64,000 nt of DNA from Paenibacillus sp. OV219 (GTDB taxonomy: Bacteria > Bacillota > Bacilli > Paenibacillales > Paenibacillaceae), in the NCBI RefSeq assembly GCF_900110075.1, contig NZ_FOCJ01000004.1, positions 310,001-374,000 on the forward strand, in the 5' to 3' direction. Both the position numbers and the translations under genes were made by a program. The notes beneath the pieces were generated by a model. That model had not been told where the DNA came from. It searched no databases and saw only the letters and a list, made by a program, of their open reading frames with translations. Below, one piece after another: positions 32,565-40,599 of this stretch (position 1 is the stretch's first letter; every line of letters starts with the position of its first letter).

Positions 32565-33650
32565 CTAAATCCCGGCAAGTACCTGATACCATACGCCCTT
32601 CGGCGAATAAAGCGTCTTGCGCACCTCGTCCCATCCGCCTAGATAGCTAATATCGAACAGATCCTCAGGTACGTCATAGTTCTCCTTCACCTTATCCATC
32701 ACAGCCGGATCGACTGGACGGAAGCCGTAATCGGCGAACACCTGCTGCGCTTCCGGAGTGAACATAAAGCTAAGGAACGCCTCCGCCACTTTGCGCGTGC
32801 CGTGCTTGTCGACGTTCTTATCGACAATCGCCGCTGGATTCTCGATGAGAATCGTCGACTTCGGTACAACAATCTCATAGGGCACGCCGCTCTTGATCCG
32901 TGAACGCAGCTCGTTCTCATACGTCACAATGACATCGCCAACGCCATACTCGAAGGCCGCCATCGAGGCACGGCCGCTTTTGTCCAGCGATTCTACATTC
33001 TTATGGATTCGCTTCAGAAAGTCCTTCGCATACGCCGGGTCCTTCTTCCCCGTCTTCGCTTCGGACTCCTTCAGCCCCGCGCCGTACATCGCATTAATGT
33101 CCCACTGCGCTCCGCCTGATGTTTTCGGGTTCGGATAGAGCACCTTCACACCTTTACGGGTCAAATCGTCCCAGTCATGAATGCCCTTCGGATTGCCCTT
33201 GCGCGTGCCCATGACCGCAAGCGAGCGCGTAATCATGCCGTGATTAGGGGCAGCGCGCCAATCGCTCGTAATAAAGCCTGCTTTTGCAATTTTATCAATA
33301 TCGCTCTCCATCGCGAGGGCGGCAATATCCGCTTCGAATCCGCCAGCTATGGCGCGTGCCTGCGTGCCTGACGCTTCATACGACTCTTGGAAAGTAACAG
33401 TCTGCCCCGTCTTCGCTTTCCATTCCTTCGCAAATTGAGGCAGCAGCTTGCTGAATGCATCTCTCGCTACCGAATACGCGCCGATAACGAGCGTGACATC
33501 GCCTTTTTTCACAGTAGCAGCAGTAGTACCATCTGCGCCGCTGGCCGGCTTAGCCTCACCACTATTACCGCAAGCAGCCGTCAGTAGCAGCGCAATTGAG
33601 ACAAGTGCCAATCCAGCCATGCGCCATCCTTTTGTTAGGGTAGGTTTCAT
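32565..33650 (-). CDS. sbp: Sulfate-binding lipoprotein of the sulfate ABC importer
   Basis: 361 residues. The signal peptide leads to a lipoprotein cysteine at C27 (LTAAC-GNS). The mature part is a sulfate/thiosulfate-binding fold: VTFQESYEASGTQARAI, ALAMESDIDKI, RKGNPKGIHDWDDL, YPNPKTSGGAQW, FRPVDPAV. ATG 33650 is used; the open frame extends to a TTG 24 bases earlier, and no strong ribosome site supports either, so coupling to the upstream ATPase gene is likely. It is the last gene of the operon, whereas the binding protein often comes first. Confidence 0.93.
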   Translation of the reverse strand: MKPTLTKGWRMAGLALVSIALLLTAACGNSGEAKPASGADGTTAATVKKGDVTLVIGAYSVARDAFSKLLPQFAKEWKAKTGQTVTFQESYEASGTQARAIAGGFEADIAALAMESDIDKIAKAGFITSDWRAAPNHGMITRSLAVMGTRKGNPKGIHDWDDLTRKGVKVLYPNPKTSGGAQWDINAMYGAGLKESEAKTGKKDPAYAKDFLKRIHKNVESLDKSGRASMAAFEYGVGDVIVTYENELRSRIKSGVPYEIVVPKSTILIENPAAIVDKNVDKHGTRKVAEAFLSFMFTPEAQQVFADYGFRPVDPAVMDKVKENYDVPEDLFDISYLGGWDEVRKTLYSPKGVWYQVLAGI

Positions 33651-33698
33651 CGTATACACAACGCTTTCTATCAAGTATCAAGTCGGCTGTTGCCGCTA

Positions 33699-34763
33699 TT
33701 AGATATGCATCGGCATTGGGTCTTCTTTCAGCTTGTTCTCCATAATCCACGTGTCATTGTCGTTGAACAAGTACGCACGGTGGATGAGCACGTTAATCTC
33801 GTCACCCGGCTGCAGAACATCCTTCTCCAGGGAGCGGTACGTAATGAGCTTAATGTCGCCGACCATTACTTCAACCATCCACTCGCTTCCGCGGAAGTGC
33901 AGATGCTTCACCTTGCCAGCAACCGTAGCCGATGGGAGACGGAACTCGTGACGCTTGCCAATCTCAATATATTCCGGACGAATAAGTGCTTTTGTACCCG
34001 GCCAGTTGGCCGCTTCCTCGAAGCCCTTAAGCAGCTCCACTTGATCTACAATCGTCGACTCGCCGATGAAGCTCGCCACGAACTGAGTTTGAGGACTCTT
34101 ATAAATATCCCAAGGCGTACCCTTCTGCTCCAGGCGCCCTTTGTTAATGATCATAATTTCGTCCGCCACTTCAATCGCTTCGTCTTGGTCATGCGTAACG
34201 AAGATCGATGTAATACCGAGACGCTCGATCATTTCTTTCAACCATGTACGCAGCTCCGTACGGATCTTAGCATCAATCGCGGCAAAAGGCTCATCAAGCA
34301 GCAACAGCTGAGGCTGAGGAGCAAGCGCCCTTGCAAAAGCAACCCGCTGCCGTTGTCCGCCAGAAAGCTGGTGCGGATAACGATGCTCGAAGCCTTTTAG
34401 CCCCGTAAGCTCCAGCAATGACATGACTCGCTCACGAATAACATCCTTTGCTGCCTTCTTCACCTTTAGCCCGAATGCAACATTATCGTAGACCGTCATA
34501 TGCTTGAACAACGCGTAGTTCTGAAAAACAAATCCGATCCCGCGCTCCTGAGGAGGCAGATCATTAACGCGCTTGCCGTGAAACACAATGTCACCGGAAG
34601 TCGGTGACTCGAGACCCGCAAGCATACGGAGAATCGACGTTTTGCCGCCGCCGCTTGGGCCCAGCAGGCCAATCAATTGCCCTTTGGCAATGTCGAAGCT
34701 AACATCTTGAACCGCTTGAAAGTCACCGAACTGTTTATTTAAACCGCGCACCTCGATATGCAT
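33699..34763 (-). CDS. cysA: Sulfate/thiosulfate importer ATPase CysA
   Basis: 354 residues. Walker A GPSGGGKTS (~35-43), Q-loop FQNYALF, signature LSGGQRQR, Walker B LLLLDEP and H-loop VTHDQDEA are all intact. The C-terminal ~110 residues form a TOBE-like regulatory domain (LIRPEYIEIGKRHEF). It hydrolyses ATP to drive the CysTW channel. It starts 3 bases after cysW and is followed by the binding-protein gene. Confidence 0.95.
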   Translation of the reverse strand: MHIEVRGLNKQFGDFQAVQDVSFDIAKGQLIGLLGPSGGGKTSILRMLAGLESPTSGDIVFHGKRVNDLPPQERGIGFVFQNYALFKHMTVYDNVAFGLKVKKAAKDVIRERVMSLLELTGLKGFEHRYPHQLSGGQRQRVAFARALAPQPQLLLLDEPFAAIDAKIRTELRTWLKEMIERLGITSIFVTHDQDEAIEVADEIMIINKGRLEQKGTPWDIYKSPQTQFVASFIGESTIVDQVELLKGFEEAANWPGTKALIRPEYIEIGKRHEFRLPSATVAGKVKHLHFRGSEWMVEVMVGDIKLITYRSLEKDVLQPGDEINVLIHRAYLFNDNDTWIMENKLKEDPMPMHI

Positions 34764-34766
34764 CGC

Positions 34767-35564
34767 TTAATGCACTTCCTTTCTCTTCTTGGCCCATTCC
34801 ATAAGCAGCAGCAATCCGACGGAGAAAGCCGCAAGCACAAGCGCCACGCTGCTCGCCGCCGCTACATTGAAATTCTCTACATCCTGATAGACTAGCGTTG
34901 TCGCTGTCTGGGTCTTATTCATAATATTGCCGGAGACGACGAGTACAGCGCCGAACTCCCCAAGCGATCTCGCAACCGTAAGCACGACGCCATAGATGAC
35001 GCCCCAACGGATAGACGGCCAAGTCACTTTCCAGAACGTATACCACGAGTACGCGCCGAGCGTCGAGGCCGCCTCTTCCTGCTGAGCCCCAATCTCCTGC
35101 AGCACCGGCATTACTTCGCGCACCATAAGGGGGAATGTAACGAACAACGTTGCAAGAATCATCCCTGGCAGCGCATACACCACTTTAAATCCGATATCTT
35201 CGAAGAACGTACCGAGCACCGAGCTCGGTCCGAGCATAAGTACAATCATCAAACCGCCGATAACAGGCGATACCGCGAACGGAAGATCGACGATACTGTT
35301 CATAAAAGCTTTAAGACGCCTGCCGAGCCAAGTCCCACGAACGAGATAGAGCGCTAACATAACGCCGAACAGCGTATTGAGCAAGGTGACGACTACGACG
35401 ATCATGCCGGTCATCATAAGCGCATGCAGCGACTCCGGACGGGTAAGCGCATCTGCAAAGCCGCTCCAGCCGTCTCCCCATGAGCCGGTAAAAATCTTTA
35501 CAAGCGGCACAATCAGTAGAACGAGGAATACCGCATAGGTTAGTGTGATCCAAAGCCTTCTCAT
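34767..35564 (-). CDS. cysW: Sulfate ABC transporter permease CysW
   Basis: 265 residues, six helices, with the EAA loop EEAASTLGAYSWYTFWKVTWPSIRW near residues 160-185 and LARSLGEFGAVLVVSGNI afterwards, the classical CysW signature. The start overlaps the stop of cysT by 4 bases (coupled translation). It forms the sulfate channel together with CysT. Confidence 0.95.
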   Translation of the reverse strand: MRRLWITLTYAVFLVLLIVPLVKIFTGSWGDGWSGFADALTRPESLHALMMTGMIVVVVTLLNTLFGVMLALYLVRGTWLGRRLKAFMNSIVDLPFAVSPVIGGLMIVLMLGPSSVLGTFFEDIGFKVVYALPGMILATLFVTFPLMVREVMPVLQEIGAQQEEAASTLGAYSWYTFWKVTWPSIRWGVIYGVVLTVARSLGEFGAVLVVSGNIMNKTQTATTLVYQDVENFNVAAASSVALVLAAFSVGLLLLMEWAKKRKEVH

Positions 35565-36376
35565 TTGCCATTCCTCCTCGACTGCACATAGTTGACTGCG
35601 CCTAGTATGAGGAAGGACAGCGTCAGCAGCAGGACGGATACAGCCGCTGCTCCTTGCGTGTTATCGCTCTCAATCTCTCCGAAAATATAAACCGAAGCGA
35701 TGAGCGTCTTACCTGGTATGTTGCCCGCAACGAGCACGACTGCACCGAATTCTGCAAGCGCGCGCGAGAATGCCAGCATCGCGCCACTAATAATGCCAGG
35801 CAGCATGGATGGGAAAATCACCTGAAAGAACGTTCTTGCCCGCGAAGCGCCAAGCGTATAGGACGCTTCTTCCTCCGACTTATCCAGCTCTTCGAGCAGC
35901 GGCTGCACACCGCGAATGACGAAGGGGAATGTAACGAACACCATGGCGATGATAATCGCCGGCTCATGGAACACAATTTCAAATCCGAGCTTATCTGCTA
36001 GATTGCCAACGATGCTATTCGGGCCTAGCAGCAGCAATATCATCAAGCCGCCGACTGCGGTCGGCAGCGCAAAAGGCAAATCGACAAGGCTGTTCAAGAT
36101 GCGGCGTCCGGGGAATCGGTAGCGAATGAGCACCCAGCCTATCATCGTTCCGAGAACAACATTCATAAGTGCAGCAATAACAGACAATTTGATCGTAAGC
36201 AGCACCGCTTTCCATGCAAGCGGGTCAGTAATGCTGTCCCAGAATGGCGTCCAGCCTAGGTGTAGCGATTGCGAATAAATCCCAATAATCGGCAGTACAA
36301 TCAAGAGCACAAAATAGAGCATAATGGTACTGCGAAAACCGAAGCTCCACAAACGGTTGCGCATTAAGATATTCAA
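35561..36376 (-). CDS. cysT: Sulfate ABC transporter permease CysT
   Basis: 271 residues, six helices, with EEEASYTLGASRARTFFQVIFPSMLPG as the EAA loop and FSRALAEFGAVVLVAGNIPG. The start is a TTG: AGGAGGT lies 8 bases upstream of it, while the first ATG would be 20 bases away. It is the first gene of the operon cysT-cysW-cysA-sbp. Confidence 0.94.
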   Translation of the reverse strand: MNILMRNRLWSFGFRSTIMLYFVLLIVLPIIGIYSQSLHLGWTPFWDSITDPLAWKAVLLTIKLSVIAALMNVVLGTMIGWVLIRYRFPGRRILNSLVDLPFALPTAVGGLMILLLLGPNSIVGNLADKLGFEIVFHEPAIIIAMVFVTFPFVIRGVQPLLEELDKSEEEASYTLGASRARTFFQVIFPSMLPGIISGAMLAFSRALAEFGAVVLVAGNIPGKTLIASVYIFGEIESDNTQGAAAVSVLLLTLSFLILGAVNYVQSRRNGK

Positions 36377-36454
36377 GCTGACTTACCTCCTGACGCTTTC
36401 CATGAGGAATCGCGGGTACATTTTTCAATAATACTTCAACCTTCACTTTAATCC

Positions 36455-36505
36455 CCATCAATATACTTGGTATTAAATGTAGCAGACAGGAGCGCGTCTA
36501 GTCAA
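36455..36505 (-). promoter_or_regulatory. Candidate promoter of the sulfate operon
   Basis: On the minus strand TTGACT (36500-36505) and TACATT (36476-36481) are 18 bases apart. The sequence AATACCAAGTATATT just downstream has a small inverted repeat (ATAC/GTAT) that could be an operator for a sulfur regulator such as CymR. I saw no SAM riboswitch in the leader. Confidence 0.4.
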
Positions 36506-36545
36506 TTGTTATTATTGTGATCAGCTACGGCTTCCCTAGCAAACA

Positions 36546-36577
36546 AAACTCCCTAGCGCATCATCGCTAGGGAGTTT
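36546..36577 (-). terminator. Terminator of the YigZ gene
   Basis: AAACTCCCTAGCG-CATCAT-CGCTAGGGAGTTT, a perfect 13-bp stem with TTTG at its 3' end on the minus strand. Confidence 0.88.
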
Positions 36578-36590
36578 CTGATGGCGAGAG

Positions 36591-37223
36591 CTACTCGCCC
36601 TCGATATAATAGTTGTCCTCGCCGATCGTCAGCTTGGCTTGTCCTTGCGTCAAGTCGGTGATCCAATTGCTGAATCGCTCTGCATCCGCCGCTTCCGGCA
36701 AGCAAGTAATGATGACACGGTCCGTAAAGTCCGTCCCGCCGATGCGGACGTTGCGGGCATGGAACTCGTTCTCGAGCTTGCCATACCACGTATAGTCAAC
36801 ATCGACAATGACCTCGCGGTGCAGCACATTGGTGATCGTTTCCGCCGCTTCAATGGCCGTTACCGCTCCGTCCGTGTACGCACGGATGAGGCCGCCAGCA
36901 CCAAGCATAATTCCGCCAAAATAACGGGTTACGACGATGACGACATTTTTGAGACCATGGTGCTTGATCACTTCAAGAATCGGCTTGCCCGCCGTGCCGC
37001 TTGGCTCGCCGTCATCCGACTGCTTCTGGATCTCGTCCCGTTCGCCAATGACGTAGGCCGAGCAATTATGATTCGCATTCCAGTGCTGCTTCTTCAGCTC
37101 TTCAATGAAGGCGATCGCTTCCGATTCCGACGTGACCGGTTTGCCATAGCCGATGAACCGGGATTTCTTAATAATAATTTCACCGCTCGCCAGCTGGCGG
37201 AACGTCTTAAACTTAGCTAGCAT
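36591..37223 (-). CDS. YigZ/IMPACT family protein
   Basis: 210 residues. The N-terminal UPF0029 domain has SRFIGYGKPVTSESEAIAFIEELKKQHWNANHNCSAYVIG, then DDGEPSGTAGKPIL and VIVVTRYFGGIMLGAGGLIRAY, the family signature. The C-terminal DUF1949 domain is ferredoxin-like (~135-205). The bacterial family is related to eukaryotic IMPACT, and its role is not settled. It follows pgi on the same strand by 9 bases, so both may share a transcript. Confidence 0.92.
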   Translation of the reverse strand: MLAKFKTFRQLASGEIIIKKSRFIGYGKPVTSESEAIAFIEELKKQHWNANHNCSAYVIGERDEIQKQSDDGEPSGTAGKPILEVIKHHGLKNVVIVVTRYFGGIMLGAGGLIRAYTDGAVTAIEAAETITNVLHREVIVDVDYTWYGKLENEFHARNVRIGGTDFTDRVIITCLPEAADAERFSNWITDLTQGQAKLTIGEDNYYIEGE

Positions 37224-37232
37224 GACAGCCGA

Positions 37233-38582
37233 TTATAACCGAGCTTCGAGCTCAGCCTTTTCTTTCTCATAGCCAGGCTTGCCAAGCAGAGCAAACATGT
37301 TCTTCTTGTACGCTTCAACGCCCGGTTGGTCGAACGGATTCACGCCAAGCAGGTAGCCGCTGATACCGCATGCGATTTCGAAGAAGTACACGAGGTAGCC
37401 GAATGTGTACGGCTTCATGTCTGCAATGTTCACGACAAAGTTAGGCACTTGGCCGTCTGTATGCGCAAGCAGCGTACCTTCGAACGCTTTCTTATTCACG
37501 AAATCCATCGTCTTGCCGGTTAGGAAGTTCAGCCCGTCCAAATCGTTCTCGTCATGTGCGATCGTAATTTGTTCAGCGACATTGTTCACTTGAATAACCG
37601 TTTCAAAGATGTTCCGGTTGCCTTCTTGAATGAATTGGCCCATGGAGTGCAGGTCCGTCGAGAAATCTACAGCCGCTGGGAAAATCCCTTTGTAGTCTTT
37701 GCCTTCGCTCTCGCCGTACAGCTGCTTCCACCACTCCGATACGAAGTGAAGAGCTGGCTCGTAGTTGACGAGAATTTCAGTCGTTTTGCCTTTGCGGTAC
37801 AGTGCGTTACGCGCTGCAGCATATTGATAAGCTTCATTCTCCGAAAGCTCTGGGTTGCTGTATGCTTGCGATGCGTCTGCTGCGCCCTTCATCATCTCTT
37901 CGATGTTGATGCCAGCCGCTGCAATCGGCAACAAGCCAACCGCTGTCAATACAGAGTAGCGGCCGCCTACATCGTCAGGGATAATGAACGACTCGTAGCC
38001 TTCCTCTGATGCAAGCTTCTTCAGTGCGCCTTTCGAACGGTCTGTCGTTGCGTAGATCCGTTTGCGCGCTTCAGCCTTGCCGTACTTCTCTTCAAGCGCT
38101 GCGCGGAATACACGGAACGCGATCGCCGGCTCTGTTGTTGTACCGGACTTCGAGATAACGTTGATCGACCAGTCGCGGCCTTCGAGCAATTGAAGCAGAT
38201 GCGTTACATATGTAGAGCTGATATTGTTACCCGCGAAGAGCACTTGAGGTGTCTTGCGCTGCTCGCCTGGGAGCAAGTTATAGAAAGAGTGCGATAGCAT
38301 CTCGATTGCAGCACGTGCGCCGAGGTAGGAGCCGCCGATGCCGATAACAATCAGCACCTCGGAGTCCGACTGGATCTTCGCAGCCGCTTTCTGAATGCGG
38401 GAGAACTCTTCTTTATCATAGCTATTAGGCAAGTCAATCCAGCCTAAGTAGTCTGAGCCTGCACCTGTTCCATTGTGAAGCTGATCATGTGCAGTGCGTA
38501 CCTGCGCCGCTAAATTGTCAATCTCGTGCTGGCCGATAAAGGTCAGCGCTTTGCTGTAATCAAACTGAACTGCTTTACTCAT
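37233..38582 (-). CDS. pgi: Glucose-6-phosphate isomerase
   Basis: 449 residues, the usual length in Firmicutes. It interconverts glucose-6-P and fructose-6-P. Motifs seen are [32 protein letters not shown] (phosphate site), [20 protein letters not shown] (with the sugar-binding Arg) and [17 protein letters not shown] near the C-terminus with the catalytic Lys. The ATG at 38582 is preceded by AAGGAGG 11 bases upstream; the longer frame adds 20 residues with no ribosome site. Confidence 0.97.
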   Translation of the reverse strand: MSKAVQFDYSKALTFIGQHEIDNLAAQVRTAHDQLHNGTGAGSDYLGWIDLPNSYDKEEFSRIQKAAAKIQSDSEVLIVIGIGGSYLGARAAIEMLSHSFYNLLPGEQRKTPQVLFAGNNISSTYVTHLLQLLEGRDWSINVISKSGTTTEPAIAFRVFRAALEEKYGKAEARKRIYATTDRSKGALKKLASEEGYESFIIPDDVGGRYSVLTAVGLLPIAAAGINIEEMMKGAADASQAYSNPELSENEAYQYAAARNALYRKGKTTEILVNYEPALHFVSEWWKQLYGESEGKDYKGIFPAAVDFSTDLHSMGQFIQEGNRNIFETVIQVNNVAEQITIAHDENDLDGLNFLTGKTMDFVNKKAFEGTLLAHTDGQVPNFVVNIADMKPYTFGYLVYFFEIACGISGYLLGVNPFDQPGVEAYKKNMFALLGKPGYEKEKAELEARL

Positions 38583-38728
38583 TCCGCGTAAAACCTCCTT
38601 TTTCATTAGGACTAGGATAAAGGATTTGCTAGCTAAAAACAAGGGATTGCGTTAGCTCAATACTTCTCGTCTCTGTTTTATGATAAAATGAAAACAGTTA
38701 AAATTTCGGTTCAAAGGAGATGAATTTG

Positions 38729-40051
38729 ATGTTCAAAATCGGCTTTATCGGCCTCGGCGTTATGGGCGAGCCTATGGCTGCTAACTTAATTCGTAAAGGC
38801 TACTCCGTTACGGTATACAACCGTACGCCCGGCAAAGCGGACAAGCTCCTTGAGCTAGGTGCAGACGAAGCGGCAACACCTGCAGCCGTAGCGCGTGCGT
38901 CGGAAGTTATCATCACGATGATCAGCAACGACGATTCGATTCGCGAAGTATATTATGGCGAGAACGGTTTGCTTGGCTCGATGATGCCTGGCGCAATCGT
39001 TATCGATAGCAGCACAATTTCGCCTGCGCTCTCCCGCCAGTTGCACCGCGATATTACAGCCAAGTTCGGCGATTTCCTTGATGCTCCGGTTACAGGCAGC
39101 AAGCCTGCGGCAGAGAGCGGATCGCTCGTCTTCATGGTCGGCGGCGATATCGAAGTCATTCATAAGGTGCAGGATGTGCTCGAGACAATGGGCCGCAAAG
39201 TCATTCCAATGGGTCCTGGCGGTAACGGCTCGATTGCGAAGCTTGCGCACAATACGATTGTCGGCGCTAACGTGGCGGCGCTCCTCGAGGGCATGGCAAT
39301 CGCTGCAAGCGGCGATATCGACGCGAAGAACTTCCTGGAGCTCGTTCAAGCGGGCGGCGCTGCAAGCAAGATGGCGGACCTGAAAGCTCCGAAGCTGCTT
39401 GATCGCGATTTCAGCGTACAGTTCTCACTAGGCCTCATGCTGAAAGACTTGCGCCTTGCATCTACGCTCTCGGATGAGCTGAAGACGCCAACGCCAATTC
39501 TCGAAACGGTCAAGAGCCTTTACCAAATGGGCGATGCGATGGGACTCGCTGACCTCGACCTGTCAGCGCTCGCTCACAACTACGAGCAATGGATTAATAG
39601 GCGGATTACGAACCACAGCGATGTGGAGGATACGGTAGCAGCAGCTTCCGCGACTGAGCAGACGGCGAAAGTAATAGAGGCACAAGCTGAAGATATAACA
39701 GGTGCGAACCGCAGACGCAGTGAGCGTTTGACGCTGAATGTGCCGCTTAAGCTGTCCGTTTACCAATGGGAGCAGGAAGGTGCTTTCTCCGGTCAACTCA
39801 TCGACAGCACGCTCTGCGATATCTCGGACAATGGCATTCAGCTGTCGACAACTTCTCCGCTTGAGCTGGACATGTTCGTCGTCATCCATTACCCGCAAGA
39901 TTCCGAGCTACCCCCGATGATCGGACGCATTATCCGCATCGAAACGACGGCAAGCCGCTTCCGTTACGGCTGTCTGCTTGCTGGACTTGCTCCGTACCAG
40001 CGCCTGCAGCTGGAAGCTTATATCAATAAGCAACACATTATTGCTGACTAA
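38729..40051 (+). CDS. 3-Hydroxyisobutyrate dehydrogenase-type reductase fused to a PilZ domain
   Basis: 440 residues in one uninterrupted frame. Residues 1-285 form a beta-hydroxyacid dehydrogenase: GLGVMG (8-13) binds NAD(P), DAPVTGSKPAAESG binds substrate, the catalytic Lys is K171 in GNGSIAKLAHN, and MLKDLRLA is the late motif. A polar linker (~297-325) leads to a PilZ domain (~328-437) with both c-di-GMP elements: R329-x3-R333 (RRRSER) and D364-x-S366-x2-G369 (CDISDNG). Usual members of the reductase family are about 290 residues and end before the linker. ATG 38729 is used because AAAGGAG abuts the upstream ATG and sits 9 bases from this one. The gene is alone, between pgi and ppnP. Allosteric control of the reductase by c-di-GMP is inference. 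Confidence 0.93.
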   Translation: MFKIGFIGLGVMGEPMAANLIRKGYSVTVYNRTPGKADKLLELGADEAATPAAVARASEVIITMISNDDSIREVYYGENGLLGSMMPGAIVIDSSTISPALSRQLHRDITAKFGDFLDAPVTGSKPAAESGSLVFMVGGDIEVIHKVQDVLETMGRKVIPMGPGGNGSIAKLAHNTIVGANVAALLEGMAIAASGDIDAKNFLELVQAGGAASKMADLKAPKLLDRDFSVQFSLGLMLKDLRLASTLSDELKTPTPILETVKSLYQMGDAMGLADLDLSALAHNYEQWINRRITNHSDVEDTVAAASATEQTAKVIEAQAEDITGANRRRSERLTLNVPLKLSVYQWEQEGAFSGQLIDSTLCDISDNGIQLSTTSPLELDMFVVIHYPQDSELPPMIGRIIRIETTASRFRYGCLLAGLAPYQRLQLEAYINKQHIIAD

Positions 40052-40072
40052 TCTAACAAGAATGATGCATGC

Positions 40073-40110
40073 AAAAAGGCTGCCCGCGACGATGCGGAGC
40101 AGCCTTCTTT
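40073..40110. terminator. Bidirectional terminator between the PilZ fusion gene and ppnP
   Basis: AAAGGCTGC and GCAGCCTT arms with a CGC/GCG inner stem. TTCTTTATT follows on the plus strand and TTTTTGC on the minus strand; the flanking genes are convergent. Confidence 0.82.
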
Positions 40111-40123
40111 ATTATGATACGTA

Positions 40124-40441
40124 TTATTCCTGAATATAAGAGCAAGCGTAGTCTGTCACAGTCGCTACTTGAAGCTTGAACTTCGCATTCGCCGGAACTG
40201 TAAACTCACCTTCGCCCGAAATGCTGATCCACTCGGATTCGCCTGGAAGCAATACTTTCAGATCCCCTGCAAGAATCTCCATGATTTCTTTAACATCTGT
40301 ACCGAATTCATATTCACCTGGCATCATAATGCCGAGTGTCTTCTTCGTTCCATCCTCAAACAGCACTGTACGGCTTGTTACCTTACCATCGAAATAAACG
40401 TTTGCTTTCTTGACTACTGTTACGTTAGCGTATTGGGACAT
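40124..40441 (-). CDS. ppnP: Pyrimidine/purine nucleoside phosphorylase
   Basis: 105 residues, a single cupin (DUF1255): [48 protein letters not shown]. This small family splits nucleosides with phosphate in salvage. The ATG has TGAGGAGCG upstream. Just upstream on the minus strand are three perfect 7-base repeats. Confidence 0.93.
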   Translation of the reverse strand: MSQYANVTVVKKANVYFDGKVTSRTVLFEDGTKKTLGIMMPGEYEFGTDVKEIMEILAGDLKVLLPGESEWISISGEGEFTVPANAKFKLQVATVTDYACSYIQE

Positions 40442-40461
40442 TCGTTATTCGCTCCTCATAA

Positions 40462-40482
40462 GGTATTAGGTATTAGGTATTA
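40462..40482. repeat. Heptanucleotide tandem repeat, GGTATTA x3
   Basis: Three perfect copies lie immediately upstream of the ppnP ribosome site. It may be a slippage repeat that tunes the leader. Confidence 0.8.
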
Positions 40483-40486
40483 GGTG

Positions 40487-40555
40487 GAAAAAAAGCGGGG
40501 CTTGCAGACGCTGCATCATGAATCGAAACAGCTTGCTCTGCGAAAACCCCGCACT
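40487..40555 (-). terminator. Terminator of the transketolase gene
   Basis: On the minus strand GCGGGG...GCAG pairs with CTGC...CCCCGC and is followed by TTTTTTT. The stem is long with an apical loop of about 28 bases. Confidence 0.75.
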
Positions 40556-40599
40556 GTTAATCGAAGAAACAGGTTCCGGGCGCTGCGCTAGTCTAGCTC

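Noticed and set aside
36377-36545. SAM riboswitch (S-box) or T-box upstream of the sulfate operon
   Set aside because: I looked for the conserved kink-turn and core motifs and for a terminator before cysT and found neither.
38729-40051. Frameshift or readthrough artefact as the source of the PilZ fusion
   Set aside because: The frame is continuous, the linker has ordinary composition, there is no ribosome site or start before the PilZ part that would suggest a separate gene, and both domains are intact.
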